A model generated the notes under the pieces. It made no database searches and was not told where the DNA came from. It saw only the letters and a program-made list of their open reading frames with translations. From Pachyseris speciosa (taxonomy: Eukaryota > Cnidaria > Anthozoa > Scleractinia > Pachyseridae), in contig JAEMWC010000014.1 of the NCBI GenBank assembly GCA_016490735.1, positions 1,972,501-2,036,500 of the forward strand: a stretch of DNA of 64,000 bases. The letters are read 5' to 3'. The position numbers and the translations under genes are program-made. Below are positions 1 to 9,697 of the stretch, piece after piece (within the stretch, counting starts at the first letter, position 1; each line of letters starts with the position of its first letter).

Positions 1-137
1 TATTTTATCGAATGCAAATATATTTTTTATCGAATGAAAATATTTTTATCGAATGCAAATATGTTTTTTATCGAATGAAAATATTTTTATTGAATGCAAA
101 TAGATTTTTTATCGAATGAAAATAATTTTTATCGAAT
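1..137. repeat. AT-rich minisatellite
   Basis: About four tandem copies of a roughly 32-bp unit built on TTTTTATCGAATG followed by CAAATA or AAAATA. The copies differ by a few substitutions and the array runs off the left edge of the window. No coding potential is seen. Confidence 0.8.
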
Positions 138-339
138 TTTGCTACATTTCGGCAACCATAAAAGTGGTAATCGAAGAATTAGTTCGAGACAACAAATCTC
201 CTGACATTATTATGAAATATCTGGAGATGAGGACCGATGAGGGATTTCAACAAAAAGCGGAGGTTAGTTGAATTTTTGTGCTGTGGGGAACGGACCCATC
301 TCTTTTCCTGTTTTTTGTTTTGTTTTGTTTTTTTCGCTT

Positions 340-690
340 CATAAGCTAAGATTCTAGATGTGTTGTATTTAAATGTTGGCAAACAAAAATTGAAGTTTGC
401 TGTCCTGTAAGTGCTTCCTTTTCGATTTCAAATTATACAAGCAATTAAAATGAACCAGGTATATTAAATTTAATATTGGAGTTTGCTCAGAACAGTGTTC
501 TGTAAATGATAATTTTTCAGTTCTAGAACACTCCAAAGATTCTGGCCGGATAATGAAATAAAGCACTATGAATGCAATCTTCTTTCACAAGATGTAGTTG
601 AATGATACAATCATGGTTTCCCTGCTAGCAGAGGCCTGACTTTCCTTGTATTCAGTGTGGTCTTTGATTAAGCCGGTTTTAAAACGCATG
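340..690. repeat. Dispersed repeat, paralogous to 44907-45262
   Basis: This stretch is about 97% identical to 44907-45262 in the same orientation. It forms the left part of a duplicated locus whose right part resumes at 37125 and 45709. Positions 691-945 are a shorter diverged insertion that lacks a counterpart in the second copy. No convincing gene is seen here. Confidence 0.75.
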
Positions 691-948
691 TTCCTTGTAT
701 TGTTTGTCATTTGATCATGTGCTAAAAGCATCACGTAATAGTTCGGTCGCTAAGAAACCGCAGCGCATGCTCAACACAGACTGTTTCGACCCATGGCAAA
801 GGTCTCTTTTCTCCTGCACGCTGAATACAAGGAAAAGAGCCCTCTGCTAGTATGGAAATCATGGTATTCAATGGTGATTTATCTGAATTGTTTGTATAAT
901 TTTGAAATCCAAAACGAAACACTTACAGAACAGTAAACTTCAATATTA

Positions 949-1334
949 GGCCCGTTTCAAACGTCGTGCTACTTCCGTGTCGAACTCAATTAATCGAATT
1001 AAATTCGACTTAAGCACGACGTTTGAAACGAAGTCGTGCTACTGCCGTGTAGCACGGCAAGGCTTGCCGTGCTACACGGTAGTAGCACGACTTGGTTTCA
1101 AACGTCGTGCTACTGCCGTGTTCAACTCAATTCATAACTTAACATTTTGGATTTGTTTCGTACAACGGCTTGTCAGTGTCTTAGATTACGGCACCCGACG
1201 ATTCTGGGTGCGAGATTGGGCAACAGCTTTTTATTCGATGGAATTAAATTCGACGTCTGAAACCAAGTCGTGTTGGAGTCGTGCTACAGTCGAGCCAGCT
1301 AAGCACGGCAGTAACACGACGTTTGAAACGGGCC
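949..1334. mobile_element. MITE, 386 bp, TTA target duplication
   Basis: The ends are inverted repeats of about 25 bp (GGCCCGTTTCAAACGTCGTG at the left, its complement at the right), flanked by TTA at 946-948 and 1335-1337. Internal palindromes built on GTAGCACGGCAAG give a hairpin. The paralogous locus near 45625-45640 lacks the insert and carries a single TTA, so the boundaries are supported by an empty site. The 3-bp TTA duplication fits a PIF/Harbinger-mobilised MITE. An open frame across it (977-1366) is palindrome-derived and not a gene. Confidence 0.85.
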
Positions 1335-1629
1335 TTAAAGGGTCAATATACAAGCTTAAGCCTTAAAAGATTATTTGCCAAAATTTTAATACAACAGCTA
1401 TTTAGAATCTTATACCCCGTTCACACCAACAAAACATGTCCAGTTAAACAAAGTTTAATGAAACCATGTTTAGTTAAACATGGTTAACTGATTAACCTGT
1501 TTACACCGAACAACAAGAGCTGACAACAACGTAGCCTCATGTTCATGCTCAGCCTCGCGTTCGTGTAATTGAAATTGACGCAAAATGTTACAACATCAAA
1601 ACAGCCACAACACGTAAAATGTAAACAAA

Positions 1630-2178
1630 ATGGCGGATGCACGAAATATTGCGCTTTTGTTTTGGAAAATACGGACAGACGAAAGCCGAAAATTCGCGGA
1701 AAATCGCGTAAAGCTTGCCAGGAGACGACTCTACCGATATCTCCGCCGCAGAAGTCTTGTGTCATCGGTATTTTTATTGTTGTTGACGCGGCAACTATTT
1801 CAATGCGCCCCAAGTTTACGTCGAGTTTGGAGTAAAAACAGGTCTCAGTCCTTTTGGGAGCAGACCTGCCAAGGCTGGAGTGATAATGATTGGGTAGAGA
1901 ACTTCAGGATGTCGAAGAATTCGTTTGAATATCTGTGCACTGAACTATCACCCCATATCGCGAAACGGAACACGAACTTTCGTAAAGCAATTGCAGTTCG
2001 CCATCGCGTTGCAATTACTTTGTATTGGCTTGCCGACTCCGCTCGCTACAGAACTATTGGAAACTTGTTTGGCGTTGGAAAATCCACCGTGTGTACCATC
2101 GTGAAACAGGTATGCGAGGTACTTGCAGGTGTTCTTCCTCGGTATATTTTCTTTCAAGACAAGACATCTTTATTGTAA
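1630..2178 (+). pseudogene. PIF/Harbinger transposase, N-terminal part only
   Basis: The product resembles the N-terminal half of HARBI1-type transposases. It has a basic N-terminus, then a helix-turn-helix region at about residues 95-165 containing FRMSKNSFEYLC, the typical YRTIGNLFGVGKSTV segment and the RYIFF segment. The DDE nuclease domain that should follow is absent. Similarity stops at about 2150, and from there the frame runs a few codons into Polinton-terminus sequence. Its last ~60 bp (2090-2151) recur inverted at the right end of the Polinton. The gene was therefore broken by the Polinton insertion and its 3' half is not visible elsewhere in the window. The start at 1630 follows an AAAATGGCGG context. 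Confidence 0.75.
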
Positions 2179-2955
2179 TTACTGTGCGAATAGCCTCCCA
2201 TGCAGACGTTCTTTTCGCTCATCAGGCAATCTCTCCTGACCTCCCCAATAAGCGATTGTGAGCCAAAAGAATGTCTGCCCGAGAGACTAAAAAAAAAAAA
2301 ACAACAACAACTTCATTGATTAACACAAACTACTGTGCAGACCTGTTTTAAATTTCACTTATAAAAATTGTTGTAGCTGGAAATTCTATGGTCTGTTACA
2401 TGTACTATGCGAATCCAGAAACCATGAACACTTTGATAATTTTTGACTTTGACATTTTACTACGATGGCTGTAATGTCAAAAACTCACCATCATTTTTCA
2501 AAAAGTGAACCAACTAACGAAAAAACATTTTGTATCAAGAGTTAAAAAAATCAAATTCAACACTTGAAGGAAAAAAATCAAATTTAACACTTAAGGAAAA
2601 ACAAAATAATTACTTAAGGAAAAACAGTTTAATTTACAGAAAGCGGATTCAGGGGGTAAAACCGAAAATCGCGTTCAAACGGTGACAAGAAAAAAGGACA
2701 ACATTATACCACTTGGTGGACACAGGGGGGTAAAACCGAAAAGTTAGTGAAAATATACAGTTAATTTTTCTATTAATTTCTGTTTCTTGCCATTGATTTG
2801 TTTCAAAGCATTTTCTTTTGATTTCTTACCATATCTTGATATAACATGATGTCTCAATCCGTCTATTATCGTGTCAAAATACAGAAGTTTATTTTTCTCG
2901 TCGTCTTTGATATTTATTTTCTTATCGAGATTAGCTATTCTTTCCAATAGTTGTT
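2090..2955. repeat. Polinton left terminal inverted repeat
   Basis: Reverse complement of 23520-24386. Corresponding positions sum to 26475-26476 throughout, apart from a poly(A) tract near 2290. From outside in it holds 60 bp of Harbinger exon, a small MITE-like hairpin (about 2198-2290, arms with GCAGACGTTC and GAATGTCTGC), AT-rich sequence, two copies of GGGGGTAAAACCGAAAA, and the 3' end of the polymerase/nuclease gene. Confidence 0.9.
2744..2947 (-). pseudogene. Inverted-repeat copy of the GIY-YIG gene 3' end
   Basis: This 67-codon frame is identical to the last 67 codons of the polymerase-helicase-nuclease gene at the other end (stop at 23731). It exists only because the terminal repeat extends into that gene. 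The upstream part is missing, so it is a passive fragment. It ends with the same lysine-rich tail and stop as the right-hand copy. Confidence 0.85.
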
Positions 2956-3234
2956 TAATCTGAAATTCTCGGAAGAATCACCAAGCGTGACATTCTCGGA
3001 AACAGGAAATGAGTCATCGCCTATAGCTATTATTCTAAGTCACGAGACGGTCGCATGATTTTTCTAACCAATCAGAATGAAACAAGTAAGAAGTGCTTTA
3101 TTATAAATTCTTAAAGTAAAATTTACTGACAATTTTTACTTAAAAAGTTTATGCTATTGTTTGTAGACCGACACAGCTGTGTCATGACGTCATGTGTTAG
3201 TAACATATAAAATAATATCTCATAATAGTATAGA

Positions 3235-3760
3235 GTGATTTGTAATTCAGATATCCACATCGAATTGATATCAAATGGAGAATATCATTGTCCTTTTTGT
3301 GATGAGAGAATAGCAGAACATAATGTTAAAAAAGAGGAACCGTGTTGTGATGAACAGAATGTGTTGAATGATAATGGAGCGATTATATGCGTAAGTTGTG
3401 GTTCAGTTCATGGTTACAATGTTGTGAAAGAATACATTGATTTTCATGACAATATGTATAAATAAAGCGAAAGTCTGTATATCACTGGAAGTATCATATT
3501 GAAAATGTAATAAATAAAATATGTCGCAAGAATGAATTTCAAATTTCTGTAAAAGATAAGGGTAAAATATTTAAAATATTCGAAGAGATAGACAAAGTGC
3601 TTCCCTTGGTGAACAATAAACGTAAAAGAATGATTAGCACTAAATTTATGCTTAAGCAAATATTTTTAATGCTTGATCTTCCATTCGATAAAATAATAGT
3701 TACTAGATCAAAAAAGACGCTTAGATTTTATGACCAGTATTGGGTTACCTGATCTTCTGT
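3235..3760 (+). pseudogene. VLTF3-like zinc-ribbon transcription factor (broken)
   Basis: The first 76 codons hold two Cys pairs, CPFC and CVSC with a following Gly, as in a zinc ribbon. They stop at 3465. The frame that continues to about 3750 encodes a Tyr/His-containing segment followed by a basic and hydrophobic stretch. That order resembles poxvirus late transcription factor 3-like proteins, which are reported from several polinton-like and large DNA viruses. The two halves are out of frame by a single-base-type shift and the first half has only a GTG start, so the gene looks dead. The assignment rests on motif order only. If right, it would be the element's own late transcription factor and could act on the shared start motif. 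Confidence 0.45.
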
Positions 3761-3820
3761 TAATTCACCTGAAATATGGTTCCAGCTGAATATACTTTTT
3801 CTCTCTTTCATATATATATT

Positions 3821-4244
3821 TTATACAATAAGTCTATTAAAAATGCAATAAAGAATCCCAGATATTTGGCCAGATAATGGAGATCTTTTTCTTCGCTTTG
3901 ATGTAAATAAACAAGGTATTGCATAACAATATCCACGGTCTAATGAATAACTGTTATAAAATCTTCCATATGCATCATGAAGTATACCATGTGTTTGTAA
4001 TGTATCAATCCAACCAAGAGTATGTTCCAAGAAATATGTCAAGCAACCGCTGCCTGGCCCAATAAGTCCAATGTCATTGTGTGTTTGCAAAATACTGCCA
4101 ATTGAAATAAATTTGTTGAAATGTTTGTGATACAGATATTGGTACACCAAAGCTGATTTCAAAATCGAGCCATCTATGTCAGGATTACGTTCTTTGGTTT
4201 CTCTGATAAAGTATTTCACGTATTTAATAATGTCTTTTATCATA
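3821..4244 (-). CDS. Hypothetical Polinton protein, about 140 residues
   Basis: I do not recognise this family. The start at 4244 is chosen because it lies exactly in the element's start motif: TCTAA, 8 nt, TATATG on the minus strand. An upstream ATG at 4318 would overlap the fibre gene and lacks the motif. The protein has a short hydrophobic patch near its N-terminus, a Gly-rich GPGSG segment, then HTLGWIDTLQTHG and a His-Asp-Ala-Tyr motif, and it ends basic. The His-Asp pair is reminiscent of phospholipase A2 active sites, but there is no calcium loop, so I do not claim that function. It lies next to the fibre genes and shares their strand, which suggests a virion-related role. Confidence 0.6.
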
Positions 4245-4265
4245 TAATAGTCAATTAGACAAATT

Positions 4266-5358
4266 TTACAGATCGTAATAGTCTTCAATAAATCGATGCA
4301 TGTTCTTAATTTCTTCATCAGTCAAAGTTTTTCCCCAAACAGCAAAACCATACAGATCCATTCCACAGAAATTAATAGCAGAACCATCAGTATGAATTTG
4401 ACAACCGAGGAACATTTCTTGTGCACTCCCAGACAATGTTGCTGTTATTGATGTAGTTGCGATTGGAGTCATCGATGATACACCTCTAAATAATTCAAGA
4501 TCAGATCCATCGACACGAATAGTTCATACTTCAATGTTTCCAGTCAGATTTGATAAAGAAGAAACGGAAAGTCTGCCGTTAGATACTGAACCAAAATCAA
4601 TGTAACATGTCCCACCGGCCCATGGTAAATGAACTCCAAAACGGATGTTACCTTTACCCCATTGAAATTGAGATTGTGCCTTGACTTGTTTTGTTTCAGC
4701 GATGATCATGATAGTACATGTGTTACCATTTAACCCAGCGACTTTTGCAACATCGAATGAGTTCATTCTTAAATAGTCATCAGTTCCATCAAACCTCACG
4801 AAGAATCTTTTTTTAACAGAATTCCTCAGAAGTGAAGGCTTTTTCGAATTGTTTGTTTGTGTGAAAGCTGCATTATTAACAGGATCCAGCCAACTTGAAA
4901 CTCTGTTGTTGGCATCAGCAGTTAATACAGTCAAAGAGGGTATTAAAGCAACTGAAATCCCATTGAGGACTGGAATACCAGGCAGTGAATTTGAAATAAC
5001 AAAAGTTGCTCTATCTAACTTCAAATCTAGTTGTTTTTTTGTTACACAATCATCATCTGATGTTCCTTCATCAACATAAGTTATTTTATTTCCTCCAATA
5101 TCAATGTCGCCGGTCATTGTAACACTTCCATCCTTTTTAAGAAATGGAGAAAAATCAAGGGCAGCAATTTCTGTATCAACGTACTCCTTTGTAGCTGTGT
5201 GATTATTTGAAATTGGTGTTGCTACATTAGTCAATTGTTTGTTTTCCAAGATCATAATTTCCATCATGTGTCAAATTAAATCCATTGCCATTATCACCTT
5301 TATCACCTTTTGGACCTCTTTCACCAGTTCTTGTATTATCTTGATTAAATAATCCCAT
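4266..5358 (-). pseudogene. Collagen-like tail-fibre protein B with LamG-like C-terminus (broken)
   Basis: The N-terminus from the ATG at 5358 is MGLFN plus a short Gly-X-Y run (GERGPKGDKGDNG), matching the larger fibre gene upstream. Next come repeats of the 'NVATP...KEYVD' type seen in phage fibre shafts. The C-terminal half looks like a concanavalin/LamG lectin fold (WLDP, FDGTDDYLRM, and a terminal LTDEEIKNMHRFI). A one-base insertion near 5245 shifts frame, and an in-frame TGA at about 4524 separates the last 85 codons. The start has the perfect motif TCTAA, 8 nt, TATATG. It probably encoded a host-attachment fibre. Breaks may be decay or sequence error. Confidence 0.7.
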
Positions 5359-5377
5359 ATAATATTATTTTAGATTA
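5356..5377 (-). promoter_or_regulatory. Start motif of fibre gene B
   Basis: Read on the minus strand this is AATCTAA, AATAATAT, TATATG, with the ATG at 5358. It is one of eight exact examples of the TCTAA-N8-(T/C)ATATG motif in the element. Confidence 0.7.
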
Positions 5378-7096
5378 ATTCATAATTACTTCAAGTGTGA
5401 ATGTTGTATCAAATGCACCTGTATTAGGATGTGAATAATCAATGATTAAATAGCCTCTCGATAATGATTTGTTGATGTTGACCGTTGTGATGTTTCTACT
5501 TAAAGAAGATTGTCTGTGTTCATAAATAGTTGCTGGTAATGGCAAAGGCCCACCACCTTCAGCTTTTGTCTTGAAATAGAATATTCCGGGGCTTGTTCCT
5601 TGTATGATATACATTTTCTTAATATAAAAGTTATTGTTATGAATAACTAAAAAATCAGTGCCATTAATTAATACAGGCTTTAAAACATTCTTATTATGTC
5701 CTCGTTTGGCTTTGACAGAGCAATTTAAATATTGTATTTGACCGATTATTCCATTCCCATTCAAATTTAGATCACCTCCTAATTTCGGTCTGTAAAGAGC
5801 AAATCCGCCCAAATCGAAAGCCGTTTCCATAATTACACCTGTAACGCTTGAACGAAATAGATTTAAACTATTATTATGAATTCTATAGCCATTCAGATTT
5901 AAATCACCACCAAGTTTAGCCTCTTTTATTAAATAGCTGTTCATATTAATATTATTCAGCATTGTCAATTCGCCATTGTCTCCACCAAACAACCAATTTT
6001 CATTTTCTTTCACATCAAAACCATTCAAATCTAAATCGGTTTGTAATTGTATTTTTTCATTCACGATTTTATAAGCTTCTGCGAAGTCGTAAACACTTGA
6101 TGGAACGTCTACAGCTTCAAAATCAATACCATATGCAACACAATGAACTTTGTACTTATTTGGATAAGTTGGGTTAGCATTAATATGTATTGTACAATAT
6201 AAATATTCAGGCGGTGAACTTACTGATGGTTTTTCAATCCATAATAAATATCTCGAATGATCTTCATTTCTGTTATCAAATTTTCTCCCTACAGTTTTAT
6301 GAATTGTAATTCCGCCAGTTGCACTGAATGTTACACTACTAAGACTCATTCCTTCATAATCAGGAAATAGCCATTCAAGAATGAAAGTGTATTTTCCATC
6401 TTTTATTGTGTACATATTAAAACCAATTCTAGCTCTGTAAATATGATTAGCTTCTTTATTCAAGTCTATATCAATGACCTTTTTTGAAATCAAATGTGGT
6501 GAACGAGGTAAATTGACATATCCATTAACTGTCAAGCCATATTCAGTGCTAATTTCATCGATATCATTCATCAAATATTTGAAAGCATTCTTTGGATGAG
6601 AAGCAGATGAAATATGACTTTTTTCTAATTGATCTAAATTTACGGCATCGGTTTTATTTGTTCCTTCTTTTAAGTTAATGATTTTATGCCCTCCAAGTTT
6701 TAAGTCTGCTGCCATCGCATTTGTTCCATTCAATAATAAAGCGTTTGCTCTCATAGCTATTCCAGCTCGATTTAAAACTCTGAAGTTCACCGCATCAGTT
6801 TCATTCGACGGGTCCGCTAAATTCGTCACTCTATTTCCACCCAACGACAAATTTCCATACATCGCAGTCGAACCGTCTCGTCGGAGAAAATATTCGTCAG
6901 TATACCTTTTTGTCGTCGCATCGTCTGCGTTGACAGGTGGAGCAAGATCAGTAATGGCATTGTTGTTCATATTTAGATTTTGTTGTGCAATCGTATCGAG
7001 TTTGGTTTGCAACCTCTGGTCCACATAACTTTTGTTTACAGCATCTTGTGGGTTTGAGGGGTTATCCTGCAGGTTGAGGATTTTGTTTAATTTCAT
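5375..7096 (-). pseudogene. Tail-fibre protein A, C-terminal part
   Basis: These 573 codons continue the giant fibre gene that starts at 9005. The frame is open from MKLNKILNLQDNPSN, which repeats a module already present in the upstream half. It holds repeated shaft units of the form 'L.LGG..I.NL.....DAVN', each near 60-70 residues, and ends in a beta-rich domain without recognisable motif. A frameshift near 7100 separates it from the small middle piece. In an intact gene the full protein would be about 1,200 residues. The role inferred is a trimeric fibre or receptor-binding appendage. Confidence 0.7.
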
Positions 7097-7302
7097 GTCA
7101 ACATTACTACAAACGCAACATGACCGTTTTCAATTTCATAAGCTGGGTCATGGACAAAGTAAGACAAGTTGGTATGAAAGCCATAAGCTCCATAAACAAT
7201 GATATGTGTTTTGGTGTTAGACGCAGGAGCAGTGCTGGAAAGTTCCACCTGTATTGCCGCTTGCCCACCACTGGTTTTTTCGATTCGGAAAAGCTTCTTC
7301 AT
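7093..7302 (-). pseudogene. Tail-fibre protein A, middle fragment
   Basis: This 69-codon piece matches a module of the N-terminal part (KRIFFLEKTS then VIVYGVYGF and IHDPVLEIENG there; KKLFRIEKTS then IIVYGAYGF and VHDPAYEIENG here). It is separated on both sides by single-base frameshifts, so it is part of the same gene and not an independent one. The TATATG at its first codon has no TCTAA-N8 upstream and corresponds to in-frame Gly-Tyr-Met in the homologous module. Confidence 0.7.
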
Positions 7303-9005
7303 ATAACCATCAACGTGTGGAGTTTGGGAAAAGGTTTTTGAAATGGCTGTCCCGCATCTCGTATATTTACAGTTGGAATGAATAAATCAATTGTTGCACT
7401 TCTTGGGTCTGATGGTGAGTAAAACTCAGTAACAAATGTGTACCGTCCATTTCTTAAAGATGTCACATTAAAACGAATTTTGGATGTAAAGTTGCCACTT
7501 CGTTTAATGAAAAAAGACAATGACGACTTGTTTATGTGATAAGGTGATCTGTCAAAATTCTCAATTTGAAGGTTTTCCACACCACTGACTGCAGAAGACT
7601 TGGATATGTCTTTTAACAGAAAAGCGAAGGGGTTGCGTTGAGTACCAGATGCTGAAAGAATAAGGTCATCAACATACTTTTTGTTGGCAGAATCTTTATC
7701 AGAGTTTGGAGATCCAACATTTGTTATTTTATTGTCACCCATGTCAAGATCACCAGTCATTGCAACACTTCCATCTTTTTTAAGAAATGGAGAAACATCA
7801 ATGCCAGCAATACCAGCAATTTCAGTATCAACATACCCCTTTGTGGCTGTATCATCGTTTGCAGTTGGTGTTGATACATTAGTCAATTTGTTACCTCCAA
7901 GATTCAAATCAGAAGTCATCGCAACGCTTCCATTTAGTTTCAAAAAATTATTGTTCACATAGTTTCTATTTACAGCTGAATAACCAAATCTTGGGTTATC
8001 TGGTATGCCAAATAGATCATTTCTATTCATGCTGACAGATGCATAAATTACACCACCAGTGTTTTTATTAAGGAAATCAGCTGTTTTATTATCAACGTAA
8101 GATTTGTTTACAGCGTCTTGTGGGTTTGAGGGGTTATCCTGCAGGTTGATGATTTTGTTTAATTTCATGTCAATATTACCACCGAATGCAACATTACCAT
8201 TTTCAATTTCTAAAACAGGATCGTGAATATGTGATAAAATGATATTTGAAAATCCGTAAACACCATAAACTATAACATAATGTTTTTTATTATTTTGTAA
8301 ATATGGTGAAATCAACAATAACTCCTTTGATGTGGAACCATGACTTGTTTTTTCAAGGAAGAATATTCTCTTGAGATAACCATCAACAAGATGAGTCTCT
8401 GGAAATGCTCTTTTTATCGAATCTTTTATTTCAACTAAATTGGATGACAAATTATCATCATCAACTGTTGCATTATTTGGATTACCGTTTGTATAAAACT
8501 CAACAGCAAAAGTGTATCTTGAAACTTCCAATTGTGACAAATCAAAACAAAGAACAGTTGTCTGGCCAGCAGTAGGAATAACAAAAGACAAGGCTTTTTT
8601 ATTTATTAAGTAAGGGCTTTTATTAAAATCTTCCAATTTGAGATCATTTGCATTTCTAATAATAGTTGTTTTTGATATATCTTCAAGAAGAAATTTAAAT
8701 GGATTAACACGTGTTCCTTCAATTGATAAAACAGCATCGTTGACGTATCTCATATTAACACCATCTTTGTTTGAATTTGGTTCTCCAACATTAGTCAAGC
8801 ATTTATTTTCAAGATCATAGTTACCATCTTGTGTTAATTTGAATCCATAACCCTTATCACCTTTGTCACCTTTTGGACCAATTGGGCCTCTATCACCTTT
8901 ATCACCTTTTAGACCTTGTGGACCGCCAGGACCTCTATCACCTTTCGGACCTCTTTCACCAGTTCCTATATTATCTGGAGTTGGTAAATCATTAAATAAT
9001 CCCAT
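7299..9005 (-). CDS. Collagen-like tail-fibre protein A, N-terminal part
   Basis: 568 codons starting MGLFNDLPTP. Residues 16-52 are an uninterrupted collagen-like Gly-X-Y run (GERGPKGDRG, then GPKGDKGDKG). The rest consists of two long modules, each with 'NPF.FLL.DIS', then 'SPY.I.K..LSF', and repeated shaft units ending in K-YVD, as in bacteriophage long tail fibres. Collagen-like spikes also occur in several large DNA viruses. The start has a perfect TCTAA-N8-TATATG motif. The frame stops at 7299 through a one-base shift, while the homologous sequence continues to 5375. It is adjacent to and co-directional with the packaging ATPase. It likely forms a virion fibre for attachment. Confidence 0.75.
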   Translation of the reverse strand: MGLFNDLPTPDNIGTGERGPKGDRGPGGPQGLKGDKGDRGPIGPKGDKGDKGYGFKLTQDGNYDLENKCLTNVGEPNSNKDGVNMRYVNDAVLSIEGTRVNPFKFLLEDISKTTIIRNANDLKLEDFNKSPYLINKKALSFVIPTAGQTTVLCFDLSQLEVSRYTFAVEFYTNGNPNNATVDDDNLSSNLVEIKDSIKRAFPETHLVDGYLKRIFFLEKTSHGSTSKELLLISPYLQNNKKHYVIVYGVYGFSNIILSHIHDPVLEIENGNVAFGGNIDMKLNKIINLQDNPSNPQDAVNKSYVDNKTADFLNKNTGGVIYASVSMNRNDLFGIPDNPRFGYSAVNRNYVNNNFLKLNGSVAMTSDLNLGGNKLTNVSTPTANDDTATKGYVDTEIAGIAGIDVSPFLKKDGSVAMTGDLDMGDNKITNVGSPNSDKDSANKKYVDDLILSASGTQRNPFAFLLKDISKSSAVSGVENLQIENFDRSPYHINKSSLSFFIKRSGNFTSKIRFNVTSLRNGRYTFVTEFYSPSDPRSATIDLFIPTVNIRDAGQPFQKPFPKLHTLMVI

Positions 9006-9016
9006 ATAATATTAGA

Positions 9017-9658
9017 TTAGATAACACCATAAAAGTTTCTCTTCACTGTTTTCATTGGTTTGTCAACATAACAGAAGGAATACGGTTTCTTAGTTGCTTC
9101 AATATACTTCTGCTTATCGATTGCTAGTTCTTGGGAGATACAGTTTCTCTCTCTTGTGGATGGGAAATCATAAAGACAGAAATGGCTGCAATTAAGCCTA
9201 ACAGATTTTGGACAACCATAGAATGACTGTGTTAGGTACATTACTGAACAATTTTTATGGCGACCTTGAATGAAATAGCTTATGATTTGATCTTGTTTTT
9301 TATCCGTCACGAAATCATCAAATACAACCAGTCGCTGTAAATCAGTGTCTTTGATTTGTTCAACAGGAAGTATTTCATCTTGACTGCATACTAAAACAGG
9401 ATAACCAACCTCTTTGCTTATTCCATCCATCACTTGCTGTAAATATCGATACTTGTCTTGATCCAAGTTTTTGGCGTATAGATGTATTTGATCATAATAG
9501 ACCAAAGGTTCCATAATCAGATGCAAGAACAAGGTTGTCTTTCCAGATCCAGAATTTCCAGCCAATAACATTCTGAATGTATCTTTTGGCATATATGGAT
9601 ACAACTGTCTGAATGAATTATTTGAATTCTGAACGATATCATAATTTGGAATTTCCAT
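9017..9658 (-). CDS. A32/FtsK-type genome-packaging ATPase
   Basis: A 213-residue P-loop ATPase of the HerA/FtsK superfamily, the enzyme that pumps genomic DNA into capsids of Polintons, virophages and many large DNA viruses. Walker A is GNSGSGKT at residues 34-41, Walker B is VVFDDF at 111-116, and a sensor-like LTQSFYGCPKSVR follows at about 140. Length is normal for the family and the frame is intact. The start at 9658 sits in TCTAA-N8-CATATG and gives MEIPNYDIV. It is divergent from the coiled-coil gene at 9695, with only 36 bp between the two starts. Confidence 0.9.
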   Translation of the reverse strand: MEIPNYDIVQNSNNSFRQLYPYMPKDTFRMLLAGNSGSGKTTLFLHLIMEPLVYYDQIHLYAKNLDQDKYRYLQQVMDGISKEVGYPVLVCSQDEILPVEQIKDTDLQRLVVFDDFVTDKKQDQIISYFIQGRHKNCSVMYLTQSFYGCPKSVRLNCSHFCLYDFPSTRERNCISQELAIDKQKYIEATKKPYSFCYVDKPMKTVKRNFYGVI

Positions 9659-9697
9659 ATGTTAATAGTTTAGATTAGTCTAACACAATTGTATATG
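9656..9697. promoter_or_regulatory. Divergent start region with two copies of the T(C/A)TAA-N8-TATATG motif
   Basis: The minus strand reads TCTAA, ACTATTAA, CATATG into the ATPase. The plus strand reads TCTAA, CACAATTG, TATATG into the coiled-coil gene. The two copies occupy opposite sides of a 36-bp spacer. The fixed 8-nt spacing on both strands argues for a real promoter or leader element. Confidence 0.75.

Noticed and set aside
977..1366. 129-codon open frame
   Set aside because: Lies entirely across the palindromic MITE and both its arms; no protein-like features.
7293..7308. TATATG at the middle fibre fragment as a genuine gene start with ATGA stop-start coupling
   Set aside because: No TCTAA/TATAA lies 8 nt upstream and the bases encode in-frame Gly-Tyr-Met in the homologous module, so it is coincidence within a frameshifted gene.
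4266..9005. Bacteriophage contamination because of phage-like tail fibres
   Set aside because: The genes share start motifs, strand layout and terminal repeats with hallmark Polinton genes and are embedded in animal transposons.
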